The notes: a model not told the origin generated them from the sequence alone. A DNA stretch of 64,000 nucleotides from JACKAQ01 sp965227145 (GCA_965227145.1 OZ245730.1:1550001-1614000), one strand, 5' to 3'. Counted from the first letter of the stretch, positions 41,189 to 50,118 are shown. Numbers and translations are program-made.

Positions 41189-42129
41189 TTTACTGTTTTA
41201 GCCTGTTGCGTTTGGCGATATTTTAAAAATTCTTCAACTGTCTCACATAAATTGGCAAATGTCAGCGGATCGATGTCATCGCCGCCAAATTTAATCATAT
41301 CGATTTTAGTGAAAAACGGTTCCAACTTTTTTAATTCATTTGTATCTACACCATTTTGTTGCAAAAGGTTCAACCAATCCTTTGCGTTGGCTGCACCGGA
41401 AACATCCATTGTGCCGGAAAGGTATTCCCGGAAAATGGAACCCAACCGCAAAAACATCTCGCGGAGATTTTTGCCTTTGGGGTCAACTTCCTGGGTAATG
41501 CGCTGTAAATATTGAGCTTCCCGTGTAAAATTTTCGTTGTTTTCCGAATGCCGCGATTTCCGTTTTTGCAAAAAAATGAACAGAAAATAGCCGACAGTTG
41601 CGCCAAAGATAATCAGCAGCACAATATAAACAACGCCCTTTAGCCCGCCGGTGATGTCCGGCAGCGGTTCGGTAATTTTCACAAAAATACGTTGGGAATG
41701 CAGCACGTCTGTCTCGCCGGTTTGTGAATCGCGGTAGCGAACTTCCATACTTTCGATAAAGCCGTCGCCGACCGAAACCGGTTTTAACTCGAACATGATG
41801 GTTTTTGTGGAGCGCAATTGCCCGTCCGAAAGCTGGTCCTGCCGGTTGGCGGAGCCGCTGCCTTCGAGCATCAGATTATCGAGTCGCGGTTGGGGAATTT
41901 GCACAATTTGATAGCGGCTGATATCGCCAACCCACGATAATTCGATGTTAAAATTGAACATCTGATTTTGGGGAATTTCATTTTTTTCGAGGTAGGTTTT
42001 CAGGACGATCGTCACCGGATTTGCCGTGCTATCCGGGGTTTGAGCCTGCAATCCGGTTAATCCCCACGATTGGCAACTCAAAAGTGCAAAAAAATATATC
42101 GTTGAAAATCGAACAGAGATTTTTTTCAT
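41185..42129 (-). CDS. BatD/DUF4381-like secreted membrane protein upstream of moxR
   Basis: 314 aa from ATG 42129 (MKKISVRFSTIYFFALLSCQ, a signal peptide ending near LQAQ); an ATG at 42249 would put 40 residues ahead of that signal and is unlikely. A beta-rich extracytoplasmic domain (PVTIVLKTYLEKNEIPQNQMFNFNIELSW, RSTKTIMFELKPVSVGDGFI) is followed by a helix at about 171-192 (VVYIVLLIIFGATVGYFLFIFL). The cytosolic helical tail has LREMFLRLGSIFREYLSGTMD and MIKFGGDDIDPLTFANLCETVEEFLKYR. The layout is like the two other BatD-like proteins in this operon. Overlaps moxR by 4 nt. Family by architecture and position. Confidence 0.82.
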   Translation of the reverse strand: MKKISVRFSTIYFFALLSCQSWGLTGLQAQTPDSTANPVTIVLKTYLEKNEIPQNQMFNFNIELSWVGDISRYQIVQIPQPRLDNLMLEGSGSANRQDQLSDGQLRSTKTIMFELKPVSVGDGFIESMEVRYRDSQTGETDVLHSQRIFVKITEPLPDITGGLKGVVYIVLLIIFGATVGYFLFIFLQKRKSRHSENNENFTREAQYLQRITQEVDPKGKNLREMFLRLGSIFREYLSGTMDVSGAANAKDWLNLLQQNGVDTNELKKLEPFFTKIDMIKFGGDDIDPLTFANLCETVEEFLKYRQTQQAKTVK

Positions 42130-42223
42130 TGTTGAACCGCAAAACAATTTACTCGACCAATCCATCTGTGCGCTGTGTGAATGAAACGGAATTGATGTCA
42201 GATTACCGGATTCTACAGAATGC

Positions 42224-42258
42224 AAAAAGGGGTGAAGATTATCTGCCACACCCCTTTT
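42224..42258 (-). terminator. Rho-independent terminator after the TPR lipoprotein gene
   Basis: On the minus strand AAAAGGGGTG, 14-nt loop, CACCCCTTTTT. It lies 22 nt after the lipoprotein stop and before the moxR-bat genes, so those may have their own promoter or depend on read-through. Confidence 0.8.
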
Positions 42259-42279
42259 CTAAATTGATAAAAAACAATG

Positions 42280-42711
42280 CTAATTTGATGTTTTTTGAGC
42301 CTGGGAATTTTCCGTTCCGGCTGCTGTTTTGGACGACTCGCTGTCGTTCAGAAACGGCAGTTCATCCGGGTTTTTTCCGAGATGTTCCAGCTCATATTTT
42401 GCCGCAGTTACCAGCTCATTTTCCGGAAATTTCTGAATAAAATCATTGTAATATGTTTTCGCTTTTTCCAGATCTTTCAGGTGATTGGCGTTCAGATAGC
42501 CAACCATAAACATCGAACGAGCGGTAAACATGCCATCCGGATATTCTTTCAGCAAGCTCAAAAAACTGGCTTCGGCTTCTGTCCAGTTTTGCTGTTCCAT
42601 ATACTCATTGGCTTTGCCGAAATAGTCCGTTTCGCTCAATTTTTGTTTACTACACGCAAACAATAACAGCCATCCAAAAACGACGATTCCGAAAATACGT
42701 GCACCCTTCAT
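42280..42711 (-). CDS. TPR lipoprotein (BamD/YfiO-like fragment)
   Basis: 143 aa. Lipobox LFAC with Cys20 after a hydrophobic signal, followed by Ser, which favours the outer membrane. Two TPR units follow: YFGKANEYMEQQNWTEAEASFLSLLKEYPDGMFTARSMFMVGYLNANHLKDLEKAKTYYNDFIQKFPENELVTAAKYELEHLG. The pattern (KYPxSxxxxxAxxxxG) is like BamD, but only about half as long, so BamD function is not claimed. The C-terminal 25 residues are Ser/Thr/Asn-rich and probably disordered. A strong terminator follows. It may be a separate transcription unit ahead of the Bat operon. Confidence 0.8.
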   Translation of the reverse strand: MKGARIFGIVVFGWLLLFACSKQKLSETDYFGKANEYMEQQNWTEAEASFLSLLKEYPDGMFTARSMFMVGYLNANHLKDLEKAKTYYNDFIQKFPENELVTAAKYELEHLGKNPDELPFLNDSESSKTAAGTENSQAQKTSN

Positions 42712-42833
42712 AATTCAAGTCTCCACAATGGTTGTTTGAACACACACAGCCGGATAATATATCTGCATCGTGCGGAAAAATCAAGATGAATTTTCTTGTG
42801 CAATTTTTGTGAGTTGAAGCCATCCGGCGTGAA

Positions 42834-44930
42834 TTATTTACCCAGCAACGCCTTTACGATAATTTCCAGATCGAGCAGCAGCGACTGGTTTTTCATATAA
42901 AATAAATGATATTTTTCGACATCGTCCGGTGCGAGAATCTTGTGGCGATTAATTTGCACCAATCCGGTGAGTCCGGGTTGATAGCCGAAGCTCTTCCGCG
43001 ATTTCGGATTTTCACCGGGCAGCGGTTCGATGGGCGCACCGACAAACGTTAGCTCGCCGCGAAATACTGCCCACCATTTTAGCCAGCGATTCGCCAATGA
43101 ATTATCCGCGGAACTGCTGATTTTCCAATAGCTTATCCGATGTGTTTTCGAATGGCGAAGGGTTTGGCAAACGAGCTTTTTGCGCCGAAAAAAAATTCCC
43201 GGCAGCGCAATTGCCGCAGTGAACAGCAACAGTATCCACGAGAGAAACATATCGAACATGCGTTTCACAGCGCGATTGAACGGCTTGCCGATGCCGTAAT
43301 CGATATCCAGCAGCGGATAATCATCCAGCCGCTCGATGGATGATTTGCCGATCACGACTTCCTGATTGGACGGTGCAATTTTGTACTCGATGGCGGGCAT
43401 TTCCAGCTCGCTCATCGTGCGCAAAATCTGTTCGTAACTCAATTTTTCCGATGCGAAAATGATTTGCCGAACGCGATGGAATTTCACGATTTCCCGCAAA
43501 TTGGCCATTTTGCCGAGCACCGGCACCTGTTCTGCTGAAACGCCGTTTCCGGGTGCGTTTTCCGTCACCACACCGAGCAGGTCGTAGCTCAAATCGCGCA
43601 ATTCGCGAATTTTTTGGTAGAGCTTGCGCACCTCGTCGCCGCTGCCAACGATGATGGTCGGGCGACTGAACAAATCCTTGCCCCACGCCGCCGTGTCGCC
43701 GCGATAAAAGCGTTTCAAAATGAACCGCCACAAAATCATGAACAGCGGCGAAAACATCGCGGCAATGAGCACCACCATCCGCGAATAGCCGAATTGTTTG
43801 AAAAAAAACGTGAGCGAAGCCAGTAGCGTAAAGGTAATCACATTCGCTTTGATGATGCCCTGAATGGAAAACCGGTGGTGCGGATGCACCTCCAGATAAT
43901 ACACGCTGCCCCAGAAAAACACCGTGGAAATCAGGTGAATCACCCAATATTGCTCCCAAACCGCCGCCCACTGGAAGCCGTGTTTCAGCTCCATCCGAAC
44001 GATAAAAGAGAGCAGCACAACGATGTTCAAAATAACCGTATCCAGCACCAACGGAAAGTGCTCGCGCAAAAAATTGCGCAGATACACCACCAGTCCCCGC
44101 GCCATTATTCCGGCGATTATCAGCCATCTAAACGGCGATAATGTGCGATTTGCGTAATATTTTTCAAAAAACTGGTAGAGCGCTTTGTTGAAAGTAACCA
44201 CATAATCGATGTTGTTTTTTTTGGTGCTCTCGCCTTTGTAATGGATGATTTGCGAAGTGGGCACATACCAGATTTTCTGCCCGCTTTGCCCGATGCGGTG
44301 ACACAAATCGATGTCCTCGCAATACATAAAAAAGCGCTCATCGAAATGCCCGGTTTCGTCCAGCACCGATTTTTTGATCATCATAAATGAGCCGGAAATC
44401 GCCGGTACCGGATAGGTTTTTTCGGTATCGAGATAGGTGAGGTGGTAGCGGGCGAAAATTTTGCTTTTCGGGAACAGCTTGCTGAAGCCGATCACCTTCC
44501 AGAATGCGTCGATAGGTTTGGGAATATTGTGCCGGCAATCGATGGAAAACGAGCCGTCCGGGTTGATAATTTTACAGGTTGCCGCGCCCGCGTCCGGCTG
44601 TTTTTCGAAAAAATCGAGCAGCGCGGTGAAGGTGTCTTCCTGCACGACCGTATCGGGATTGATGAGCACCACAAACTCGCCGCGAACTTGCGCCAACGCC
44701 AAATTGTTGGCTTTACCGAATCCCAGATTTTCGCTGCTTTCGATGATGTTCACCGCCGGAAACCGTTGGCGGATATGCGCCACGCTGCCGTCGATGGAGG
44801 CGTTATCCACCACAAAAATCTCGTTGGAAATGCCGGTAAGCGCCCGTTGCAGCGAGATTAGCGCCTGCTCCAGATATTCCTTCACATTATAATTGACGAT
44901 GACGACGGAGATTTTTGGCGGTTGGGTCAT
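42834..44930 (-). CDS. GT2 glycosyltransferase fused to a degenerate polyprenyl-phosphate sugar phosphotransferase
   Basis: 698 aa. Residues 1-260 are a GT-A family 2 glycosyltransferase of the rhamnosyltransferase type (SVVIVNYNVKEYLEQALISL, VVLINPDTVV, FFMYCEDIDLCHRIGQSG, IIHYKGESTKKN). About 270-410 hold several membrane helices. A Rossmann-like segment follows (TIIVGSGDEVRKLYQKIREL, then VPVLGKMANLREIV) as in PF13727. The C-terminal bacterial sugar-transferase domain starts at KRMFDMFLSWILLLF. In it the DELPQLWNVLKG motif reads NRWLKWWAVFRG, so the catalytic Asp-Glu is Asn-Arg (about 614-615), and the KFRSM motif is missing. FVGAPIEP and PGLTGLVQI remain. It probably adds a sugar during polysaccharide synthesis; the C-terminal domain may be structural. 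Confidence 0.88.
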   Translation of the reverse strand: MTQPPKISVVIVNYNVKEYLEQALISLQRALTGISNEIFVVDNASIDGSVAHIRQRFPAVNIIESSENLGFGKANNLALAQVRGEFVVLINPDTVVQEDTFTALLDFFEKQPDAGAATCKIINPDGSFSIDCRHNIPKPIDAFWKVIGFSKLFPKSKIFARYHLTYLDTEKTYPVPAISGSFMMIKKSVLDETGHFDERFFMYCEDIDLCHRIGQSGQKIWYVPTSQIIHYKGESTKKNNIDYVVTFNKALYQFFEKYYANRTLSPFRWLIIAGIMARGLVVYLRNFLREHFPLVLDTVILNIVVLLSFIVRMELKHGFQWAAVWEQYWVIHLISTVFFWGSVYYLEVHPHHRFSIQGIIKANVITFTLLASLTFFFKQFGYSRMVVLIAAMFSPLFMILWRFILKRFYRGDTAAWGKDLFSRPTIIVGSGDEVRKLYQKIRELRDLSYDLLGVVTENAPGNGVSAEQVPVLGKMANLREIVKFHRVRQIIFASEKLSYEQILRTMSELEMPAIEYKIAPSNQEVVIGKSSIERLDDYPLLDIDYGIGKPFNRAVKRMFDMFLSWILLLFTAAIALPGIFFRRKKLVCQTLRHSKTHRISYWKISSSADNSLANRWLKWWAVFRGELTFVGAPIEPLPGENPKSRKSFGYQPGLTGLVQINRHKILAPDDVEKYHLFYMKNQSLLLDLEIIVKALLGK

Positions 44931-45047
44931 TGTTTGGCTATTGGCTTTTGGCTGTTAGCGGTTAGTGGTTTTTGAAATTCGAAAATGGAAATTTGAAAAT
45001 CGAAAAACCAGCGATTTTGGCACATGCTTGAAGATACCTATTGAATA

Positions 45048-45193
45048 TTTTTTGCCACGGAGACACAGAGAATCACAGAGAAATATTTGGGCAACCAATG
45101 TTTGTTAAATAATTATTTTTAAGAATCTTACAGCATTAGAATAAAACAGTTTTTTTTAAATCTTCGTACGCCTTTGTGACACTGTGGCAAAAA
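45048..45193. repeat. MITE-like element with 22-bp imperfect terminal inverted repeats
   Basis: The left end TTTTTGCCACGGAGACACAG and the reverse complement of the right end (TTTTTGCCACAGTGTCACAA) agree in about 17 of 20 positions; 146 bp in all. The inside is A/T-rich with no open frame. It fills half of the 295-nt gap between the two sugar transferase fusions; the rest, up to 44931, is A/T-rich with short GGC/GGTTAG-like runs and no gene. Confidence 0.55.
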
Positions 45194-45225
45194 CACCTGA
45201 CATGAGTTAATATCGTGGGTATAAC

Positions 45226-47724
45226 TCACCCAATCAACTTCCCCAGCAAAATTAATAAACTACGCAGGAGAATGCGCAAATCGAGGTTGAGCGAAATATT
45301 TTCGCTGTAAAAAATGTCGTATTTCAGGCGTTCGCGCATGTCCGTTTGCGATGATTCGAAGCGGTATTTCATCTGTGCCAGCCCGGTGATGCCCGGACGA
45401 ACCATCAACCGGCGATGCAGCAGCCGCAATTTGCCGGAATATTCCCGATACCAGCAGAGCGGTTCCGGTCGCGGTCCAACGAGGCTCACGTTGCCGCGCA
45501 GCAGGTTCAGCAGCATCGGTAATTTGTAAATCTGGGTGCGATAAAGCCATTTTCCGTATGCACTTAGCTGCTGTTCGCCGCCGCCGCGATAGCCGGTGGT
45601 CAGCAAATCTTCCGCATCGATGTGAAACAGCAGCATGTTGAACAATCGCCCCTGTTTCCCGACAATCGGAATTTTCCCGACCGGGAATCGCCCGAATTTG
45701 CGCCAGCCGATAAATGCCAGAATTGCACCGGGAATCGCCAGAAACACAATTGCGAAAATGCCCGCAAACACATCGATCATCCGTTTAATCAGCCACTGCC
45801 AGAGCATCATATTTTCCGGGAAGGCGCGGACAATCGGGCCGTCGTCGATGGCACCGGAACGCCCGGAAACCACCGCCTGCAACTCCGGCAGCGTTTTCAC
45901 GACAATCTGCATCCGGTCGCAAATCGCGATAATGTTCAACAAATCCTCTTTTGCGGAATCGTGCAGCGCAACGATAATTTCCTCCACCCGGTGTTCGTGA
46001 ATGAGTTGCGGCAAATTGTGATATTCTTTCACCACCGGAAAGCCTTCCAGCATGTCCGTTTTCGCTTTGCGATCGACCACGCCAACGATGTGGTTCAGCA
46101 AATGCGGATTGTCGCGAATGTCGCGAATCACGTTGCGAGCTTTACGATTCGTGCCGAAAACCAGCGTATTTTTGAAGGTATATTCAAAAATGTGCAGCCG
46201 CTTTTCGATGTTGATAATCAGCAATCGCATGACGTTCACAAAACCGATCAGCGATGCCCAATATACCGCCAAGGTGGATAGCTGCATCGTGTTGAAAATA
46301 TCGGTGGAGCTTTCGGCAAACAGGATATCGAAATTCAATAAAAACAGTAGCATGAGCACGCCGAAAGTGACCACTTTGGTGACCCGCATCGCTTTGCTGA
46401 AACGCGACACATCCCACGACATTTGATACAATCCGTTCAGCCAGAACAGGATCACCCAGATTGCCGTGAACACCAGCCACACCGGCGCGACGAGGTAATC
46501 CTGTATCGAGCGCAGCGTGAGCGGATTGACCACGCCGGACTGAAACCGGAACCACCAGGTTAGATACATCGCGAGGTTGATGCTGAAGATGTCGCCAAAA
46601 AAAATGGCGATCTGGTGCCAGATTTTGTCCACGTGAATCGGCGGGCGGCGCACCGACAGCAGCGATTCGTCGATTTCATCGAAAGTAATGTATCGCCGCG
46701 TTTCCACATAGCCGAGTCGCCACGCCCAATAAATCGAAAACGCTAACGCCAGAATAAACAACGGGATACCGGCAATTTCGCGATAGATGACCATCAGCAC
46801 ACCCAGCGCCACATACAGCAGCGTGAAATAATACATCATCCAAACGGAGTCGAGGTGGGAGAGCCCGAGGTTGAGCAGCCGGTGGTGAATGTGCTCGCGA
46901 TCCGGTTTGAACGGGTGATCGCCGCGTCCCATCCGCCGGAAAAAGGAGATTAGCGTATCGGTAACGGGCATGCCCAACATCACCAGCGACGCCAGAAAAT
47001 AAACCTGATGGCTGTTGGCAATTTTCAACCCTTCGATGGAAAACGCCGCGAGCAGGTAGCCGAGCATCAAACTGCCGACATCGCCCATAAAAATGGATGC
47101 AGGATGATAATTAAATCGCAGAAATCCGAGGATGCCGCCGATCAGCGAAATGGCCAGCACGATCAAAAAAACGTTGCCGATGGCGATTGCCAGCAGCAAA
47201 AACCCGCTCGCGATAATCAGGCTGATGCCGCTGGAAAGCCCGTCCAGCCCGTCCAGCAGGTTCACTGCGTTCATCAAAAAAACAATCCACGCAATCGAAA
47301 AAGGGATGCCCAGCCAGCCCAATTCCAGCAGCGTTTCGCCGGGGCTGTAAAATGCCTGAATGAAACAACCGTCCGCCACCAGCAATCCGGCAGCCAGAAA
47401 TTCGCCGGAAAATTTTTGCCAGGCGTTTAGTCCGCGCAAATCGTCGATGAATCCGGTGATCAAAATTGCCAGCAATCCCGCCCAGAAAAAGCGGTGTTCC
47501 TGCCAGATGTCCGCCGGCAAAATATCCAGCGCTATCGCTGTAAAAAATCCGATAACGATGCCGACAAAAATGCCCAAACCGCCGAGCAGCGGTTTAAAAT
47601 CGGTGTGGATTTTCCGGGCGCTCGGCAATGCGCCGATTTTAAAATGAATGGCAATCCGACGCGTACCGCCAACGGCCGCCAGCGCGGAAAAAAAGGATGT
47701 AATTAATAACACCAAGTTGGACAT
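45226..47724 (-). CDS. WecA/TagO-like phosphoglycosyltransferase fused to a degenerate WbaP-like sugar transferase
   Basis: 832 aa. Residues 1-340 are a polytopic MraY/WecA-type transferase with every motif intact: FIDDLRGL (Asp94-Asp95), NAVNLLDGLDGL (152-163), RFNYHPASIFMGDVGS (Asp215) and REHIHHRLLNLG (278-281). It should move a HexNAc-1-phosphate to undecaprenyl phosphate. From 370 to 832 it has the plan of a WbaP/PglC superfamily protein: helices, a Rossmann-like region (LVFGTNRKARNVI, VVKEYHNLPQLI), then KRMIDVFAGIFAIVF to the C-terminus. SLVGPRPEP and RPGITGLAQ are kept, but the active DELPQL reads YKLPML (Tyr733-Lys734) and KFRSM is lost, so this half appears catalytically dead. First gene of the pair; probably starts an exopolysaccharide or O-antigen. 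Confidence 0.9.
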   Translation of the reverse strand: MSNLVLLITSFFSALAAVGGTRRIAIHFKIGALPSARKIHTDFKPLLGGLGIFVGIVIGFFTAIALDILPADIWQEHRFFWAGLLAILITGFIDDLRGLNAWQKFSGEFLAAGLLVADGCFIQAFYSPGETLLELGWLGIPFSIAWIVFLMNAVNLLDGLDGLSSGISLIIASGFLLLAIAIGNVFLIVLAISLIGGILGFLRFNYHPASIFMGDVGSLMLGYLLAAFSIEGLKIANSHQVYFLASLVMLGMPVTDTLISFFRRMGRGDHPFKPDREHIHHRLLNLGLSHLDSVWMMYYFTLLYVALGVLMVIYREIAGIPLFILALAFSIYWAWRLGYVETRRYITFDEIDESLLSVRRPPIHVDKIWHQIAIFFGDIFSINLAMYLTWWFRFQSGVVNPLTLRSIQDYLVAPVWLVFTAIWVILFWLNGLYQMSWDVSRFSKAMRVTKVVTFGVLMLLFLLNFDILFAESSTDIFNTMQLSTLAVYWASLIGFVNVMRLLIINIEKRLHIFEYTFKNTLVFGTNRKARNVIRDIRDNPHLLNHIVGVVDRKAKTDMLEGFPVVKEYHNLPQLIHEHRVEEIIVALHDSAKEDLLNIIAICDRMQIVVKTLPELQAVVSGRSGAIDDGPIVRAFPENMMLWQWLIKRMIDVFAGIFAIVFLAIPGAILAFIGWRKFGRFPVGKIPIVGKQGRLFNMLLFHIDAEDLLTTGYRGGGEQQLSAYGKWLYRTQIYKLPMLLNLLRGNVSLVGPRPEPLCWYREYSGKLRLLHRRLMVRPGITGLAQMKYRFESSQTDMRERLKYDIFYSENISLNLDLRILLRSLLILLGKLIG

Positions 47725-47928
47725 TTAGCGTGACTTTCCTGTCCCTTTTTCTTTCAATTTCGTTTTCAGCAATCATCCGGTAACGCTTTATTTTTGAACG
47801 TCTTCAGCTATTGCGCTGCCGTTAGCCAATTTGCATAATCTAACCTTTCACCGGGAAATCGACAACCGTTAAATGAAGTAGCAATTTGTTTGAAATCGCG
47901 CGCATTTTTGAGGGAAGTGAAGGATGGC

Positions 47929-47958
47929 TTGACACTGATCCATATTAGTGGTTAGATT
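47929..47958 (+). promoter_or_regulatory. Sigma-70-like promoter for the LolA-like/ABC genes
   Basis: TTGACA (47929-47934), 18-nt spacer, TAGATT (47953-47958), 39 nt before the ATG. AAGGTG gives a ribosome site. The only strong -35/-10 pair in the gap 47725-47996, which otherwise shows no gene. Confidence 0.5.
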
Positions 47959-47996
47959 CTGTAAACAAACGGGCAACCTCGAAAAGGTGTCATCGC

Positions 47997-48734
47997 ATGC
48001 AAAAAATAATTCTATTGATGTGTCTGATCGCCAGCTCGGTTCTGGCGCAAACTGCGGAAGAAATTATCCGCAAAGCGGAAGATGCGGTCAAAGGTGAAAC
48101 TGCCCACGGCATCATCGAAATGACCGTTGTGACGCCCGATTACACCCGGGAAATGCGCATGGAAAGCTGGTGGATCGGCAACGAAAAAGCGCTGATCGTC
48201 ACCGAAAAACCCCGAAAAGAGGCCGGCAACAAAACCCTGAAAATCGGGAACGAGATGTGGAATTATCTCAAAAATACCGAAACGACCATCAAAATTCCGC
48301 CGTCGATGATGCTGCAATCGTGGAACGGTTCGGATTTCACCAATGACGATCTCGTTCGCGAATCCAATTTAATTGAAGATTACGACCAACAACTGGCCGG
48401 CACGGATACGGTTCAGGGTGCAAACTGCTGGAAAGTTGAGCTGCTGCCCAAGCCTGATGCACCGGTAGTTTGGGGTAAGTTGCTCTATTGGGTGAGACAG
48501 CAGGATTACCTGCCCGCGCGAGTGGAATATTTTGACGAATCCGGCGAGCTCATTCGCTACCTCGATTATCATGATTACCAGCAGATGGGCGACCGCAAAA
48601 TCCCCGCCAAATGGGTGATGCACAACGTCGATAAACCGGGACGCCGCACCGAAATCCGGCTCGTCGAAATGGCGTTCGATGTGAAAATTCCCGACCGGAT
48701 TTTCTCCTTCCGCGAACTCGAACGCGGCCGGTGA
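47997..48734 (+). CDS. LolA-like outer-membrane lipoprotein-sorting protein
   Basis: 245 aa. Signal peptide 1-17 (MQKIILLMCLIASSVLA). The mature protein starts QTAEEIIRKAEDAVKGETAHGIIEMTVVTP and has the half-barrel pattern of the LolA/LppX superfamily, as in PF17131: WWIGNEKALIVTEKPRKEAGNKTLKI, MWNYLKNTETTIKIPPSMMLQSWNGSDFTNDDLVRES, then YWVRQQDYLPARVEYFDESGELIRYLDY. These proteins bind lipid or lipidated cargo in the periplasm. The following genes encode two FtsX permeases, an ATPase and a beta-barrel, so it probably receives material from that ABC complex. Cargo unknown. Confidence 0.9.
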   Translation: MQKIILLMCLIASSVLAQTAEEIIRKAEDAVKGETAHGIIEMTVVTPDYTREMRMESWWIGNEKALIVTEKPRKEAGNKTLKIGNEMWNYLKNTETTIKIPPSMMLQSWNGSDFTNDDLVRESNLIEDYDQQLAGTDTVQGANCWKVELLPKPDAPVVWGKLLYWVRQQDYLPARVEYFDESGELIRYLDYHDYQQMGDRKIPAKWVMHNVDKPGRRTEIRLVEMAFDVKIPDRIFSFRELERGR

Positions 48735-48810
48735 GGCAAGGATAAAGGATGAAGGATAAAGGATAAATGATATTGGTTAAATCGTGAGGCGTGGAGTGAA
48801 GAGTAACCAA

Positions 48811-48855
48811 CTTAACTAACTCAACTATCTCAACTATCTCAACTAACTCAACTAA
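48811..48855. repeat. 9-bp tandem repeat (five units)
   Basis: CTTAACTAA, then CTCAACTAT twice and CTCAACTAA twice, in the 160-nt gap between the LolA-like gene and the first permease. Just before it, 48736-48770 is made of GGATAAA/GGATGAA heptamers. Confidence 0.85.
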
Positions 48856-48894
48856 TTATAATATGAAAAATATCAACTACTTACGGAAATAACG

Positions 48895-50118
48895 ATGCTC
48901 CTAAAACTTGCCTGGCGAAATGTTTGGCGAAACAAACGGCGATCTGTAATTACCATTTTGGCGGTGGCGTTTGCGGCAATGCTTTGCCTCGCGATGCGTG
49001 GGTTGCAGATCGGCACGTACGAGCTGAATATCGTCAACAGTGTGGAGCTGTTCAGCGGCTATTTGCAAATCCAGAAACAGGGTTACCAGCAACGGCCGTC
49101 GCTGCAAAAAAGCTTTCGCTTCGATGAAAAATTACGCGAATTGTGCGCTCAAACCGGACACATCGTGGCGGTTACGCCGCGCGTTCTCGGTGACGGGCTG
49201 ATCAGCTATCGCGACCAGTCGCAGGGCACGGCGATTATTGCGGTTGATCCGCAAACTGAGTTGCAGGTGAGCACTATTCTCACCAAAATCAGCGCCGGCG
49301 AAATGTTCAGCAAACCCGACGGTGACAATATTGTGGTGGGTTACAAGCTGCTCGACAATCTGAAAGCGAATATCGGCGATACGGTGGTGGTGCTCTCGCA
49401 GGGCTTCGATGGCTCGCTCGGCAATCTCAAATTCCGCATTTCCGGCACGCTGAAAACCGGTGCGCTGGAACTCGACCGAATGGCAATTGTGATGGGCATC
49501 GATACCGCGCAGAAGCTGCTGGCGATGTACGGGCGCATCAACGCCGTTGCAATAAAACTGGACGATATCGACGCAATTCCGTCAGCGAAAAAATCGCTAA
49601 ACAACGCCATTGCGGAAAATGAATTGATTGCGCTGAGCTGGAACGAAATCATGCCGGAGATGGAACAAGCCATCGAACTGGACAGCATCGGCGGGATTTT
49701 GTTTCTCGGGATTCTGGTGCTGATCGTGGCGTTTGGCATTACAAACACCATTTTAATGTCCGTTACCGAGCGGTTCCGCGAATTTGGCGTGACGCTCGCC
49801 ATCGGCATGCCGCATTTGCGATTGCTGGTGCAAGTGCTGTTGGAAACTACATTTATCATTCTGATCGGGCTGGTGCTCGGCAATCTGCTCGGGTTTGCCA
49901 TCAACGCGTACATGGTTGCCAATCCGATCACTTTCGGCGGCGAATTTGCCGATCTGTATGCCGAATACGGTTTTCTGCCGCAACTAAAATCGTCGCTTGC
50001 GCTGTCGATTTTCATCAACATCAACCTGACCATTTTTGTGATTTCGCTGATCGCCTGCATTTATCCGCTGCTGAAAGTATATCGCCTCGCGCCGTTGAAG
50101 GGGATTCGTTATACTTAA
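48895..50118 (+). CDS. ABC transporter permease, FtsX/LolC-E type
   Basis: 407 aa with four membrane helices: one at the N-terminus (about 18-36, after the basic LAWRNVWRNKRRS) and three at the C-terminus (about 263-285, 306-330, 371-396). Between them is a large MacB_PCD-like periplasmic domain (33-260). The C-terminal FtsX domain has GITNTILMSVTERFREFGVTLAIGMPHLRLLVQVLLE, which contacts the ATPase. LAWRNxWRNxRRS is the start shared by this type. It pairs with the similar gene 86 nt downstream, like LolC and LolE. Confidence 0.92.
   Translation: MLLKLAWRNVWRNKRRSVITILAVAFAAMLCLAMRGLQIGTYELNIVNSVELFSGYLQIQKQGYQQRPSLQKSFRFDEKLRELCAQTGHIVAVTPRVLGDGLISYRDQSQGTAIIAVDPQTELQVSTILTKISAGEMFSKPDGDNIVVGYKLLDNLKANIGDTVVVLSQGFDGSLGNLKFRISGTLKTGALELDRMAIVMGIDTAQKLLAMYGRINAVAIKLDDIDAIPSAKKSLNNAIAENELIALSWNEIMPEMEQAIELDSIGGILFLGILVLIVAFGITNTILMSVTERFREFGVTLAIGMPHLRLLVQVLLETTFIILIGLVLGNLLGFAINAYMVANPITFGGEFADLYAEYGFLPQLKSSLALSIFININLTIFVISLIACIYPLLKVYRLAPLKGIRYT

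Noticed and set aside
42130..42249. 40-residue N-terminal extension of the BatD-like protein before moxR
   Set aside because: It would bury the signal peptide that starts at ATG 42129, and it overlaps the terminator region.
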